Assembly (NCBI RefSeq): GCF_002944315.1
Contig: NZ_CP024314.1
Location: 2,046,001-2,110,000, forward strand
DNA from: Rhizobium sp. NXC24
Lineage (GTDB): Bacteria; Pseudomonadota; Alphaproteobacteria; Rhizobiales; Rhizobiaceae
DNA length: 64,000 nt
Direction of reading: 5' to 3'
The notes below the pieces were generated by a model. That model searched no databases. It was not told the origin of the DNA and saw only the letters and a program-made list of their open reading frames with translations. A program made the position numbers and the translations under genes. Numbering within the stretch: position 1 is the stretch's first letter; each line of letters starts with the position of its first letter. Below are positions 46,863 to 56,468 of this stretch, in pieces.

Positions 46863-49325
46863 TTAAGTATTGTCGCCTTCCGTGGACGTCGTTCCCTTCA
46901 CCTGCTCCATACTCTTGACGCCCCATTTCCAGCCGCTGATCTGAGGCATGTCATCGCCATGCTCCTCGATGTACTGCCGGTGCTCAATCAGCTTCTCGCG
47001 GATCGCCTGCTTGAAGTAGGCCGCGCGAGCGCCGAGTTGCGGCAGTCGATCGATGACATCTTCGACAAGGTGGAAGCGATCGAGCTGGTTAAGAACGACC
47101 ATATCGAACGGCGTCGTCGTTGTTCCCTCCTCTTTGTATCCTCGAACATGCAGATTGTCGTGGTTGGTGCGCCGGTAGGTCAGGCGATGAATCAGCCAGG
47201 GATATCCATGGAACGCGAAAATGATCGGCTTATTCTTGGTGAAAAGCGCATCGAAATCGCGATCGGGAAGCCCATGCGGGTGCTCGTTCGAAGGCTGCAG
47301 CTTCATGAGGTTGACAACGTTGACGACGCGCACCTTCAATTCGGGGATATGCTCACGGATGAGTTGGACTGCCGCAAGCGTCTCCAGCGTCGGCACGTCG
47401 CCGCAGCATGCCATCACGACGTCGGGCTCCGATCCCCGATCGTTGCTGGCCCACTCCCAAATACCGACACCTTCGGCGCAGTGCTTGATCGCCTGATCCA
47501 TTGTCAGCCATTGCGGAGCCGGTTGCTTGCCAGCCACGACGACGTTCACGTAGTTGCGGCTGCGCAGGCAATGATCGGTGACGGAAAGCAGCGTGTTTGC
47601 ATCCGGCGGCAGATAGACGCGGATGACCTCGGCCTTCTTGTTGACAACGTGATCGATGAAACCGGGATCCTGGTGGCTGAAGCCGTTGTGGTCCTGCCGC
47701 CAGACGTGCGAACTCAGGAAGTAGTTCAGCGAGCCGATTGGCCGTCGCCAGGGAATGTGGTTGCACACCTTCAGCCACTTGGCATGCTGATTGAACATCG
47801 AGTCGATGATGTGGATGAAGGCCTCGTAGCAAGAGAAGAAGCCGTGGCGTCCCGTCAGCAGATAACCTTCCAGCCAGCCTTGGCACTGATGTTCGCTCAA
47901 CACCTCCATCACACGGCCATCGGGCGACAGGTGATCGTCCTCCGGATAAATCTCCGCCATGTAGCAGCGGTCGGTGACCTCCAGCACGTCCTGCCAGCGG
48001 TTGGAGTTGTTCTCGTCAGGGCTGAACAGCCGGAAGTTCTTGCTGTCCATATTCAGCTTCATGATATCCCGCAGAAACTTACCCATGACGCGAGCGGATT
48101 CAGTCGTTACCGATCCGGGGCTGGGCACCGAGACGGCGTAGCTGCGGAAGTCCGGCATCTTCAAATCGCGCAGCAGCAGACCGCCGTTTGCATGCGGGTT
48201 GTCGCTCATCCGGCGATGACCCGATGGTGCCAAGGAGGCAAATTCGGTGCGCAACTTGCCATTCTCATCGAAGAGTTCTTCAGGCTTGTAGGTTTTCATC
48301 CAGTGTTGAAGGATCTGGATGTGCTCCGGCTTGTTCATGTCGCCCATCGGAACCTGGTGCGACCGCCAATAGTCTTCGCATTTCTTGCCGTCGATTTCGC
48401 TTGGGCAAGTCCACCCCTTGGGGGTGCGGAAGACGATCATGGGCCAAGCCGGACGGCTGACATTCCCTTTCCCTCTAGCGTCCGCCCAGATCCTCTTGAT
48501 CTCCGCGACTGCCGTGTCCATGGCTGCGGCCAGTTGCTGCTGGACCTGGTCGGGCTCATGCCCTTCAACGAAGAGGGGGGCATAACCCATCCCCTCGAAG
48601 AATTTCCGCAGTTCCTGCTCTGGAATGCGGGCGAGGAAGCACGGATTGGCGATTTTGTAGCCGTTGAGATGCAGGATCGGCAGCACGCATCCGTCACGCG
48701 CGGGATTGAGGAACTTGTTGCCATGCCATCCCGTGGCGAGCGGCCCTGTCTCCGCCTCTCCATCCCCGACGACGCAAGTGACGATAAGATCCGGATTGTC
48801 AAAGGCTGCGCCGTAGGCGTGGCTCAGGGCATAGCCCAGCTCACCCCCTTCATGAATGCTTCCAGGCGTTTCCGGAGCGACGTGGCTCGGAATGCCGCCA
48901 GGAAAACTGAACTGCTTGAACAGCCGCTGCATGCCCTCCGCGTCCTGCCCGATATTCGGATAGACTTCGCTGTAAGTCCCTTCCAGATAGGCATGTGCGA
49001 CGAGCGACGGTCCGCCATGGCCAGGCCCGATCACATAGATCATATTGAGGTCGTCGCGCTTGATCACACGGTTCAGATGCACGTAGAGCATGTTCAGGCC
49101 GGGCGACGTGCCCCAATGGCCGAGCAGACGCGGCTTGATATGCTCCCGCTTCAGCGGCTCTTTGAGCAACGGATTGTCGAGCAAATAAATCTGCCCGACA
49201 GACAGATAGTTCGACGCCCGCCAGTAGGCGTCCATCAGGCGGAGTTCCTCGGCCGATAGCACGCTTTCTGCGTGGGACTTGCCTGAAAGTTTCTCGTTTC
49301 TCACTGCGGTTTCAAGTGAAGTCAT
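46863..49325 (-). CDS. xfp: Xylulose-5-phosphate/fructose-6-phosphate phosphoketolase
   Basis: An 820-residue thiamine diphosphate enzyme that splits xylulose 5-phosphate (and often fructose 6-phosphate) with phosphate into acetyl phosphate plus glyceraldehyde 3-phosphate or erythrose 4-phosphate. Family signatures are [20 protein letters not shown], the thiamine site [20 protein letters not shown] and [20 protein letters not shown]. Length is normal. The start at 49325 has GGAGG 5 nt ahead. It is the first gene of the six-gene minus-strand row; acetate kinase four genes later would take the acetyl phosphate. No FNR box was found in the 450 bp upstream. Confidence 0.97.
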   Translation of the reverse strand: MTSLETAVRNEKLSGKSHAESVLSAEELRLMDAYWRASNYLSVGQIYLLDNPLLKEPLKREHIKPRLLGHWGTSPGLNMLYVHLNRVIKRDDLNMIYVIGPGHGGPSLVAHAYLEGTYSEVYPNIGQDAEGMQRLFKQFSFPGGIPSHVAPETPGSIHEGGELGYALSHAYGAAFDNPDLIVTCVVGDGEAETGPLATGWHGNKFLNPARDGCVLPILHLNGYKIANPCFLARIPEQELRKFFEGMGYAPLFVEGHEPDQVQQQLAAAMDTAVAEIKRIWADARGKGNVSRPAWPMIVFRTPKGWTCPSEIDGKKCEDYWRSHQVPMGDMNKPEHIQILQHWMKTYKPEELFDENGKLRTEFASLAPSGHRRMSDNPHANGGLLLRDLKMPDFRSYAVSVPSPGSVTTESARVMGKFLRDIMKLNMDSKNFRLFSPDENNSNRWQDVLEVTDRCYMAEIYPEDDHLSPDGRVMEVLSEHQCQGWLEGYLLTGRHGFFSCYEAFIHIIDSMFNQHAKWLKVCNHIPWRRPIGSLNYFLSSHVWRQDHNGFSHQDPGFIDHVVNKKAEVIRVYLPPDANTLLSVTDHCLRSRNYVNVVVAGKQPAPQWLTMDQAIKHCAEGVGIWEWASNDRGSEPDVVMACCGDVPTLETLAAVQLIREHIPELKVRVVNVVNLMKLQPSNEHPHGLPDRDFDALFTKNKPIIFAFHGYPWLIHRLTYRRTNHDNLHVRGYKEEGTTTTPFDMVVLNQLDRFHLVEDVIDRLPQLGARAAYFKQAIREKLIEHRQYIEEHGDDMPQISGWKWGVKSMEQVKGTTSTEGDNT

Positions 49326-49794
49326 CTGAGCCTCCGATCAAAATGGCAATGCAGATTCTCTCCAGTTACTGTCACGCAAGCGAATGCAGTCTCACTACTC
49401 TACGATCATCGATCTCGCCGCTTCCCATACGTGGAAAATGTCGTTGATGCTCTCCAGCCTCTCCGTGGAATAGCGGCCGGTGTCAGCTTAGCGGCCAATC
49501 ATTGTTCGCCGCGTACATGCCGTTAGAGCATACCCGTCACCTCATTTCCCACGACTCTTAGCCGGCTTAAGGAATTGGATCTTCCCTGGCGAATGGGCAG
49601 GGAACTGCCGAACGACAATCGCCTCGATCACCCATGCCATTTCGATTGCCCCCATCCCGTTTGATTTCAGAGATATTTCTGCAAGTTACCAAGCGTAAGC
49701 GGGGCGCTACAGAGGATGAGATGAAGGCGTCGCCTGTATCGTCGGAGCCAAGTGCCATGCTGGCCGTTAACCCAACGCTCGATTGAAAAAATTC

Positions 49795-49957
49795 CACCTT
49801 CGGATCAGATCGCCCTCACTGACGAGCCCTGCTCTTCAGCGTTAATGACTGGAACGCCGCCTTCGTGATGATCGAACTTGAGCTTGGCCGCCTGTCTGAC
49901 GCCGATGTCAGGAAGCGGTTTGAAAACCTCGATCGTCATCACATCTTAGGAGAGCAT
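49795..49957 (-). pseudogene. CBS-domain gene remnant
   Basis: The minus strand reads MLS, stop, then DVMTIEVFKPLPDIGVRQAA and KLKFDHHEGGVPVINAEEQ. After a frame shift it continues GLVSEGDLIRRWNFF. The intact CBS-BON protein at 44532-45191 reads MLVRDVMKVRIIKVSPD, then AAELMLANRVSGIPVIDDEG, then GLITEGDLLRRSE. The order and spacing are the same, so this is a decayed first CBS domain of a related gene; the second CBS and BON domains are missing. Confidence 0.7.
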
Positions 49958-49993
49958 GCTAGTCCAAGCCAACACATACCCCACGTTGCGCCA

Positions 49994-50158
49994 TTAGTGA
50001 AATCTAAAGTAAACCTGCTGGAACCATTCCGCAACTGCTTCCATGCCGGCTTTTTTCGTGTTGGGGGCCGCTTCCGGCCGATCTGCCCGGCCCGCACTAT
50101 GGATCGAGAGCGGCCGGCCGACCCCTCGCCGCAATCTTTTTGCGATTGAATTCGCCAT
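49994..50158 (-). CDS. Possible 54-residue protein or broken gene start
   Basis: ATG at 50158 is preceded by AAGGAGAAG at good spacing and codes MANSIAKRLRRGVGRPLSIH, then a basic, Pro/Ala-rich stretch ending EWFQQVYFRFH. It starts 46 bp from, and divergent to, the first GntR gene. It resembles nothing known to me. It may be the surviving start of a gene lost next to the CBS remnant. Confidence 0.35.
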   Translation of the reverse strand: MANSIAKRLRRGVGRPLSIHSAGRADRPEAAPNTKKAGMEAVAEWFQQVYFRFH

Positions 50159-50204
50159 AGTCTTCTCCTTATATAGGACGAACTCTAAAATCTCGGAGAG
50201 ACTC

Positions 50205-50894
50205 ATGCGGCAAGAAGATATCGAGGAAACCGTCGCCGAGAGCAGTTACAGGCAGATTCGTGCCGATATCATCTTCGGACGGCTTTCGCCGGGGCAGAAG
50301 CTGAAACTAGAAAATCTCAGAGGTGCTTATGGGACCAGCGTCAGCACGCTCCGCGAAATCCTCAACCGGTTGACCTCGGAGGGCCTCGTCGTCGCGGAGG
50401 GTCAGCGGGGCTTCGAGGTGGCGGGGGTCTCCGTTGCCGATCTCAGGGAGATTGCCGCACTTCGGCTTTTGCTCGAGGAACATGCGCTGGAGCAATCCTT
50501 CGAACAGGGCGATGTGGAATGGGAGGCGCAGCTCGTGTCAGCGCACTACAAGCTGGCACGCATGGAAGCGATGATGGCCTCTGGCGATACGGCCCGAGCC
50601 GAAGACTGGAAACGTTATGACTGGGAATTCCACCAGGCGCTGATAGCCGCTTGCGGCTCGCGACTGTTGATGGAAACGCATTCCTCCGTCTTCGACAAAT
50701 ATCTGCGCTATCAGATGGTTGCGCTCTCCTATCGCGGCGGCGTTGCCGAAGAGGAGCACAAACAGCTATTGGACGCAGCACTCAGGCGCGACAGCAAGAC
50801 GGCCAAGACGATCCTTCAGCGCCATATCCAAGCGGGCGTCGAGCATGCGCTCGGCAAGGGCCTGCTCTCCTCATCTGCCAGACTGACGAAATAA
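50205..50894 (+). CDS. GntR-family regulator, FCD type (first of a tandem pair)
   Basis: A 229-residue regulator. The winged helix covers about residues 14-75 (SYRQIRADIIFGRLSPGQKL and SVSTLREILNRLTSEGLV). An all-helical FCD ligand domain follows (about 90-220). The start at 50205 follows CGGAGAG. The next gene begins 2 bp after its stop and is a close paralogue. Both precede the shikimate/quinate locus and probably sense one of its metabolites, binding the AT-rich gap at 53494-53725. Confidence 0.92.
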   Translation: MRQEDIEETVAESSYRQIRADIIFGRLSPGQKLKLENLRGAYGTSVSTLREILNRLTSEGLVVAEGQRGFEVAGVSVADLREIAALRLLLEEHALEQSFEQGDVEWEAQLVSAHYKLARMEAMMASGDTARAEDWKRYDWEFHQALIAACGSRLLMETHSSVFDKYLRYQMVALSYRGGVAEEEHKQLLDAALRRDSKTAKTILQRHIQAGVEHALGKGLLSSSARLTK

Positions 50895-50896
50895 CA

Positions 50897-51601
50897 ATGG
50901 CTGCGCCGCGCAACATAGACAAACCGATGCTCAAGGCCACGGCCGAAGCCTGGGAGACCATCAGCGATGTTGTCTTCCGGCAGATCCGGCAGGACATCAT
51001 TTCCGGGGCGTTGGCGCCTGGGACCAAGATCAAGCTGGAACAAGCCAAGGAGCATTATTCGATCAGCGTCTCCTCATTGCGCGAGATTCTCAGCCGCCTT
51101 GCCATGGAGAATCTCGTACTTGCCGAGGGCCAGCGTGGCTTCGAGGTGAGCCAGGCGTCGCGCAAAGAGCTGGAGGAGCTTGCCGATCTCCGCACCGTGC
51201 TCGAGACACATGCGATCGGGCTATCCTTCGCGTCCGGCACATTGGAATGGGAAGGTCGCATCGTCGCCGCCCATCACAAGCTCGCGGCGGCCGAACGCAA
51301 GCTGCTGGCGGGTGACGCTTCGCGCACCATCGACTGGGTGCGCTACGACTGGGAATTCCATCAGGCGATCGTCTCGGCCTGCAATTCGGCAACATTGATG
51401 GCCACACTTTCGTCCGTCTTCGACCGCTTCCAGCGGTATCACATGCTGGCGCAGAGCTTTCGCGGCAAGGCGGTGGTCGACGATCACAAACTGCTATTCG
51501 AGCTTGCACTGAAGCGTGATGTCGAGGGCGCAAGAGCGGTCATTCGCAGGCATATCCAGAGTGGTGTAGAGCACGTGCTGACCAGCGGCCGGATCGGCTG
51601 A
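50897..51601 (+). CDS. GntR-family regulator, FCD type (second of a tandem pair)
   Basis: A 234-residue paralogue of the preceding gene with the same landmarks: VFRQIRQDIISGALAPGTKI, SVSSLREILSRLAMENLVLA, then AEGQRGFEV and YDWEFHQAIVSACNS in the FCD domain. The start at 50897 is 2 bp after the first gene, with no clear ribosome site of its own, so translation is coupled. The pair may form heterodimers or read two ligands. It is convergent with quiC, whose 3' end is 2 bp away. Confidence 0.92.
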   Translation: MAAPRNIDKPMLKATAEAWETISDVVFRQIRQDIISGALAPGTKIKLEQAKEHYSISVSSLREILSRLAMENLVLAEGQRGFEVSQASRKELEELADLRTVLETHAIGLSFASGTLEWEGRIVAAHHKLAAAERKLLAGDASRTIDWVRYDWEFHQAIVSACNSATLMATLSSVFDRFQRYHMLAQSFRGKAVVDDHKLLFELALKRDVEGARAVIRRHIQSGVEHVLTSGRIG

Positions 51602-51603
51602 GG

Positions 51604-53493
51604 TCACATCGCATCCTTCGGAACCCCCTCGGGCCGCATCTGCTTCTTCAGCGCCGCAATCCTGAAAATCGCATTCGGTGCCCCATAACCGCGATAGGCA
51701 CGGCGCTGCACGACCTCGAAGAAGAATCCCTCGCCATAAGTGCCGCTGTAGAGCTGGAAATACTCCCCCTCATCATCGCGGTCATAGAGAATGTTTTCTT
51801 CCTTTAGCCGTTCGGTGAGCTCCGGCTCCAGCCCGAAGCGGGCTTCGACGTCGTCGTAGTAATTGGGCGAGATCGGCAGGGGCTTAAAGCCATTGGCGCG
51901 CAGGCGTTCGGCGGTTGAAAAGATATCATCCGTCGAGAAAGCCAGATGCTGGATCCCGGAGCCGAATTTTTCGGCAATGAAGTGGCCGGCGAGTGTGCGG
52001 CGGTTTTCAGCGCCGTTCATGGTTATGCGCAAGCTGCCCGACTGGTTTTCGATTGCCTGGCTGCGCACCACGCCGGAGGGATCGATGATATCGACCATGG
52101 GGGTTTTGCGGGTCTCGAAAATCGAGGTGTAGAAGAGCAGCCAGGTCAGCATCTCGTCATAGGCGACGGTCTGGGCGATATGATCGATCTGCCGCAGGCC
52201 GGCGTCCGTGGTGGTCCCTTCTTCATTCACAGATTCAAAATCGATCTCCGAGAATCGCCCGAGCGGGCTCTTCTCATCGATGAGATAGATAAGTCCACCG
52301 CCGACACCGCGGATCGCCGGCAGTTGCAGCTCGCCCTCTGCGACGGCCTGGGCGAAGGGTTCGGCATCGAGCGCCAAGGCGCGGGCATCGGCCTGCCCGG
52401 CATCATCGACGATAAGCGCCATCGCGTAGGCAAACGTGCCATGAACGGCATAGGCGGCATTGGCAAATCCGGCGGGATCGACATTGACGAGGATACGGAT
52501 CTCGCCCTGCTGGAAGAGCGTCACCTTCTTGGAACGATGCACCGCCACCTTGCGGAAGCCGAGCGCCTCGAGGATGCCGACGAGCTCCACGGCCTCCTCG
52601 TCATCGGTCGCAAACTCGATGAAGCCGATGCCTTTGACAGCCGCACGCGCAGGCATCTCGATGCCGACAGGCGTCTCCACCTTCCGGCGGATTTGGTCGG
52701 CCAGGTAGATCAGTGAGCGATGGCCATCGGCGGCGATCGCCCGCGTCGAGCCGCCGCGGAACTGGTCGTTGAAGATCTCCAGCGAGAAGAAGCCGTCATA
52801 GCCGGTGGAGGCCACCGCCTCGGTGAATTCGGTAACGGGAAGATCACCCTCGCCCGGCATGTTGCGGAAATGCCTGCTCCAGTAGAGCAGTTCCATATCG
52901 ATCAGCGGTGCATCGGCAAGCTGCACGATGAAGATCTTTTCCTTGGGGATCGAGCGGATGGAGTTGATGTCGATCCTGCGCGACAGCGAGTGGAAACTGT
53001 CGAGAATCAGCCCGACATTCTGGTGGTTGGCGCGGCGCACGATCTCCCAGGCATCGCGGTGGTCGTTGACAAAGCGCCCCCAGGCGAGCGCCTCGTAGCC
53101 CACTTTCAGCCCACGTTTTGCCGCCCGCTCTCCCAGCTCATGAAAGTCGGCGGCGGCCCGGTCGATGCCGCCAAGGGCTGCCTGCGAGACATTGGAACAG
53201 ACGAGCACCATGTCGGTGCCGAGCTCCTGCATGATGTCGAACTTGCGCTCGGCACGGTCGAACGTGCGCCCGCGCAAGGTATCCGGCATGCCCTCGAAAT
53301 CGCGGAAGGGCTGAAAGAGCGTAATCGTCAGGCCGAGATCCCGCGCCATCCTGCCGACATCGGCGGGACTGCCGTCAAAGGCCAGGAAATCATTTTCGAA
53401 AATCTCCACGCCGTCGAAGCCGGCGCGTGCAATCGCTTCTAGTTTTTCCGGCAACTCGCCTGAGATCGTGACAGTCGCAATCGAGGTCTTCAT
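51604..53493 (-). CDS. quiC: 3-Dehydroshikimate dehydratase, DSD-VOC fusion (QuiC type)
   Basis: A 629-residue enzyme that dehydrates 3-dehydroshikimate to protocatechuate. The N-terminal half (about 1-280) is a TIM-barrel dehydratase with metal-ligand segments KVGYEALAWG, GLILDSFHSL, FIVQLADAP and FFSLEIFND. The C-terminal half (about 290-629) is a VOC/4-hydroxyphenylpyruvate dioxygenase-like region with IDHIAQTV, GIQHLAFST and FFFEVVQR supplying a His-His-Glu iron site. The same fusion is known from QuiC1 of Pseudomonas and relatives. The start at 53493 has GAGGAGG upstream. It is divergent from the ABC transporter operon and ends 2 bp from the GntR pair. Confidence 0.9.
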   Translation of the reverse strand: MKTSIATVTISGELPEKLEAIARAGFDGVEIFENDFLAFDGSPADVGRMARDLGLTITLFQPFRDFEGMPDTLRGRTFDRAERKFDIMQELGTDMVLVCSNVSQAALGGIDRAAADFHELGERAAKRGLKVGYEALAWGRFVNDHRDAWEIVRRANHQNVGLILDSFHSLSRRIDINSIRSIPKEKIFIVQLADAPLIDMELLYWSRHFRNMPGEGDLPVTEFTEAVASTGYDGFFSLEIFNDQFRGGSTRAIAADGHRSLIYLADQIRRKVETPVGIEMPARAAVKGIGFIEFATDDEEAVELVGILEALGFRKVAVHRSKKVTLFQQGEIRILVNVDPAGFANAAYAVHGTFAYAMALIVDDAGQADARALALDAEPFAQAVAEGELQLPAIRGVGGGLIYLIDEKSPLGRFSEIDFESVNEEGTTTDAGLRQIDHIAQTVAYDEMLTWLLFYTSIFETRKTPMVDIIDPSGVVRSQAIENQSGSLRITMNGAENRRTLAGHFIAEKFGSGIQHLAFSTDDIFSTAERLRANGFKPLPISPNYYDDVEARFGLEPELTERLKEENILYDRDDEGEYFQLYSGTYGEGFFFEVVQRRAYRGYGAPNAIFRIAALKKQMRPEGVPKDAM

Positions 53494-53725
53494 GGCTCTC
53501 AAATCCTCCTCGTTGGGCCGCAACGGACAAAATCATCGACCCTTATGATGGGCATTATGGTGAATGTCGTGAGGATTTCAATTCAATTGACCAAATCAAA
53601 AGTCTCATATGATTTTAAAAAACTATGTTGATTTATGAGTTCTTCTCTGGCAAACATTATTGGGAACAGTCGGGAGAGGATGACTGTGAGGTCGCTTTCT
53701 ACGACCGTCTAAGAGGGAGGATTTT
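53494..53725. promoter_or_regulatory. AT-rich divergent promoter region of the quinate/shikimate locus
   Basis: The 232-bp space between quiC and the binding-protein gene has an AT-rich core (about 53570-53640), unlike the GC-rich surroundings. CTCATA (53604-53609) and TATGAG (53634-53639) form an inverted pair spanning 36 bp. This is the likely place for the two GntR proteins to bind, an inference from position. AGAGGGAGG precedes the transporter gene. Confidence 0.45.
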
Positions 53726-54556
53726 ATGCTGAAGTCTTTGCTGACGCGGCGTGGCGCCATGCTGGGCGCCGCCGCTCTCGTGGCCGCCATCGGGCTTGCA
53801 AACCCCGCTGCCGCCGTCACGCCCGAAGAAATCAAGGCCCGTGGCAAGCTGATCGTCGGCATCCAGGGCGATAACCCGCCATGGGGCTTCGTCACCAGCG
53901 CCGGAAAGCAGGATGGGTTTGATGCCGATATGGGTGCGCTCTTCGCCAAGGAACTCGGCGTTGAAGTCGAATTCGTTCCGCTCGAAGTCAATAACCGCAT
54001 CCCGGCGCTGACAAGCGGCCGCGTCGATGTGCTGTTTGCGACCATGGCCATGCTGCCGGACCGCGCCAAGGCCGTCCAGTTCAGCCAGCCTTACAATGCC
54101 AATGCCATCGTTCTGATCGGCCCGAAGAACAAGTCGATCAAGACCAACGAAGACATGGCGAACCTGACCATATCCGTTGCCAAGGGTGCGGCGCAGGACA
54201 CGCAGGTCACCAAGAATGCGCCGACTTCCGCTACCATCCGCCGCTTTGACGGCGATGCGGCCAGCGTCCAGGCACTTGTTTCCGGCCAAGTCGATGCCCT
54301 CGGCGGCAACATCTTCTACATGGACCGGGTGGAAAAGGCCCGCCCTGGCGAATTCGAAAACAAGCTGGAGTTCCAGAAGCTCTATAACGGTGCCTGCACG
54401 CGTCTGGGCGAAAAGGAAATCAACGCCGCGCTCAATACATTCATCGACAAGATCAAGGCCGATGGCGAATTGAAGAAGATCTACGACAAGTGGATGAAGG
54501 TGCCGGTTCCGGAATTCCCGAAAAGCCTCGACGGTATTCCGTTCGCGGCGAACTGA
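53726..54556 (+). CDS. ABC transporter substrate-binding protein, polar amino acid family
   Basis: A 276-residue periplasmic binding protein with a twin-arginine-like signal (LTRRGAMLGAAALVAAIGLA) and an SBP_bac_3 domain. Landmarks are KARGKLIVGIQGDNPPWGF, GFDADMGALFAKELGV, and LPDRAKAVQFSQPY. It is first in an operon with aroQ, two permeases and an ATPase. Although the family normally binds amino acids, the company of shikimate-pathway enzymes points to a cyclic hydroxyacid such as shikimate or quinate. Confidence 0.92.
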   Translation: MLKSLLTRRGAMLGAAALVAAIGLANPAAAVTPEEIKARGKLIVGIQGDNPPWGFVTSAGKQDGFDADMGALFAKELGVEVEFVPLEVNNRIPALTSGRVDVLFATMAMLPDRAKAVQFSQPYNANAIVLIGPKNKSIKTNEDMANLTISVAKGAAQDTQVTKNAPTSATIRRFDGDAASVQALVSGQVDALGGNIFYMDRVEKARPGEFENKLEFQKLYNGACTRLGEKEINAALNTFIDKIKADGELKKIYDKWMKVPVPEFPKSLDGIPFAAN

Positions 54557-54586
54557 GCAACACGCTCCTGGCAATCCAAGCAACAA

Positions 54587-54608
54587 GGCGGGCATTGCTA
54601 TGCCCGTC
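54587..54608 (+). terminator. Hairpin after the binding-protein gene, likely attenuator
   Basis: GGCGGGCAT and ATGCCCGTC pair (one G-T) around TGCT, 31 bp after the stop, with a T5 run at about 54618. Such hairpins after binding-protein genes lower or shield downstream transcript, giving more binding protein than permease. Confidence 0.5.
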
Positions 54609-54670
54609 CACACCACCTTTTTGCCCAAGACCAAGACCAAGAAACTAGCCTATCCCGGGGTGAGGTGCAT

Positions 54671-55120
54671 ATGACCAGAACCATCTTCGTCCTCAACGGA
54701 CCGAACCTCAACCTGCTGGGCGAGCGCGAGCCGCATATCTATGGCTCGACGACACTCGCAGACATCAAGCAGATGTGTCTCGCCAAAGCCGACAGCCTCG
54801 GCTTTACGATCGATTTCCGCCAAACGAATTTCGAAGGCGAGCTGGTAGAAAGCGTGCATCAGGCCCGGAAAGAGGCCTGCGGCATCATCATCAATCCCGC
54901 TGCCTATACGTTCACCTCGATCGCGCTGCTCGATGCGCTGAAAACCTTCGAGCCGCCGAAGATCGAGCTGCATATTTCCAATGTCCATGCCCGGGAGGAG
55001 ATCTACCATAAATCCCTCGTCTCGCGCATCGCCACCGCCATCATGATCGGCTTTGGCGCCCGTGGTTACGAGCTTGCCATAGAGGCGATGGCCGGCATGG
55101 TGGGGGCAGCGAAAACATGA
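54671..55120 (+). CDS. aroQ: Type II 3-dehydroquinate dehydratase
   Basis: A 149-residue enzyme that interconverts 3-dehydroquinate and 3-dehydroshikimate; here probably run for breakdown. Type II signatures are VLNGPNLNLLGEREPHIYG, NPAAYTFTSIALLDAL and IELHISNVHAREEIYHKS. The start at 54671 follows GGGGTGAGG; a GTG at 54665 is possible. It lies inside the transporter operon and overlaps the first permease by 4 bp, so it is co-regulated with uptake. Confidence 0.95.
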   Translation: MTRTIFVLNGPNLNLLGEREPHIYGSTTLADIKQMCLAKADSLGFTIDFRQTNFEGELVESVHQARKEACGIIINPAAYTFTSIALLDALKTFEPPKIELHISNVHAREEIYHKSLVSRIATAIMIGFGARGYELAIEAMAGMVGAAKT

Positions 55121-55785
55121 ACTATCACCTGGATTTCACGCCCGTCATCGATGGCCTGCCGAGCCTGCTGCTCGGCTGTCTCGGCACATTCCTGCTTGCC
55201 ATCTGCGGCATGATTCTCGCCGTCATCATCGGTATCGGCGGCGTGGCGCTGAGGGATTCGCCGATCAAACCGGTGCGCTGGCTGGTGATCGGCTTCGTGG
55301 AGCTTATCCGCAACACGCCCTTCCTGGTGCAGATCTTCTTCCTGTTTTTCGCCCTGCCGCTGATCGGCATCCGCCTCGACCCGACGCCGACGGCGATCAT
55401 CGCGCTCGGCATCAATGGCGGCGCCTATGCAATCGAGATCATCAGAGGCGGCGTGCAATCCATTCCCAAGGGGCAGATGGAAGCGGGCCTGGCGCTCGGC
55501 CTGCACAAGGTCCAGGTCTTCCGACTGGTCATCCTGAAGCCGGCGCTGAGGGCGATCTACCCCTCGCTGACCAGTCAGTTCGTGCTCCTGACGCTATCGA
55601 CCAGCATCGTCTCGGCGATCTCGGCTTATGAGCTCACTTCGGTGGCACAGCGCATCGAATCCGACAGCTTCCGCAGCTTCGAGGTCTATTTCACCATCAC
55701 GGTCTTCTACCTCGTCATTTCCTGGCTGATGATGCGCCTCTTTGCGCTTTTCTCAGCCCGCTATTTCACCTATCCGGTCAATTGA
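55117..55785 (+). CDS. ABC transporter permease, polar amino acid family (first)
   Basis: A 222-residue inner-membrane permease of the HisM/GlnP type with about five helices (LLGCLGTFLLAICGMILAVI and on). The EAA loop is visible as GQMEAGLALGLHKVQVFRLV. The start overlaps the aroQ stop (ATGA). It pairs with the next gene as a heterodimeric channel for the binding protein at 53726. Confidence 0.93.
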   Translation: MNYHLDFTPVIDGLPSLLLGCLGTFLLAICGMILAVIIGIGGVALRDSPIKPVRWLVIGFVELIRNTPFLVQIFFLFFALPLIGIRLDPTPTAIIALGINGGAYAIEIIRGGVQSIPKGQMEAGLALGLHKVQVFRLVILKPALRAIYPSLTSQFVLLTLSTSIVSAISAYELTSVAQRIESDSFRSFEVYFTITVFYLVISWLMMRLFALFSARYFTYPVN

Positions 55786-55792
55786 GGGCACC

Positions 55793-56437
55793 ATGGGCAG
55801 CGAAGAATTCATCTTCCTTCTGATCGGCCTGAAATGGACCGTGCTTCTCTCGGCCGTCGGCTTCGTCTGCGGCTGCATCGCGGGCCTCGGCGTGGCACTG
55901 GCGCGCACCTCGGGCATACCGCTTTTGGAGCGGGCGACGGCGACCTACATTGCTGTCTTTCAGGGCACTCCGCTCCTGATGCAACTCTTCGTCACCTATT
56001 ACGGGCTGGCGCTCATCGGCCTCAAGCTCGATGCCTGGGAAGCGGTGGCAATCGGCCTGACGCTGCATGCCAGTGCCTATCTCGGTGAGATCTGGCGCGG
56101 CTCGATCGCGGCCGTGCCGCGCGGCCAGACGGAAGCGGCAAAGGCGCTCAGCCTGAAATATGTCTCGCGCATGAAGGATGTGATTCTGCCGCAGGCAATC
56201 CGCATCTCGCTGCCGGCGACGATCGGCTTCCTGGTGCAGCTCATCAAGGGCACGTCGCTCGCCTCCATCGTCGGCTTCACGGAACTGACGCGCGCCGGCA
56301 ACATCATCTCCAACCAGATCTTCCAGCCGCTGACCGTCTTCGGCATCGTCGGCGCCCTTTATTTCCTGATGTGCTGTCCGCTGACGATCCTCGGCGCGCG
56401 CCTGGAGCGGCGCTTCAACGCCGCCCACGCGCGATGA
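55793..56437 (+). CDS. ABC transporter permease, polar amino acid family (second)
   Basis: A 214-residue partner permease with the segment [18 protein letters not shown] and the EAA loop [20 protein letters not shown]. The start at 55793 ([10 protein letters not shown]) follows GAGGGCACC, 7 bp after the previous stop. A longer in-frame start at 55742 would overlap the first permease and has no ribosome site. Confidence 0.93.
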   Translation: MGSEEFIFLLIGLKWTVLLSAVGFVCGCIAGLGVALARTSGIPLLERATATYIAVFQGTPLLMQLFVTYYGLALIGLKLDAWEAVAIGLTLHASAYLGEIWRGSIAAVPRGQTEAAKALSLKYVSRMKDVILPQAIRISLPATIGFLVQLIKGTSLASIVGFTELTRAGNIISNQIFQPLTVFGIVGALYFLMCCPLTILGARLERRFNAAHAR

Positions 56438-56468
56438 CACGGCCACAGAGATCGATGGAAACCAGACC

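Larger units (their letters stand above)
49326..50204. other. 879-bp gap with gene remnants
   Basis: Holds the promoter side of xfp, a dead CBS-domain gene (49795-49957), and a short frame at 49994-50158 that is divergent from the first GntR gene. From 49326 to about 49790 no gene or operator was recognised. Confidence 0.6.

Noticed and set aside
46959-49259. Open frame of 766 codons on the plus strand
   Set aside because: It lies wholly opposite xfp, whose protein matches its family over the full length. High-GC antisense frames like this are common and this one has no family features.
49326-49560. FNR box upstream of xfp
   Set aside because: Several TTGAT or GTTGAT half-sites occur, but none has a partner ATCAA at 4-base spacing.
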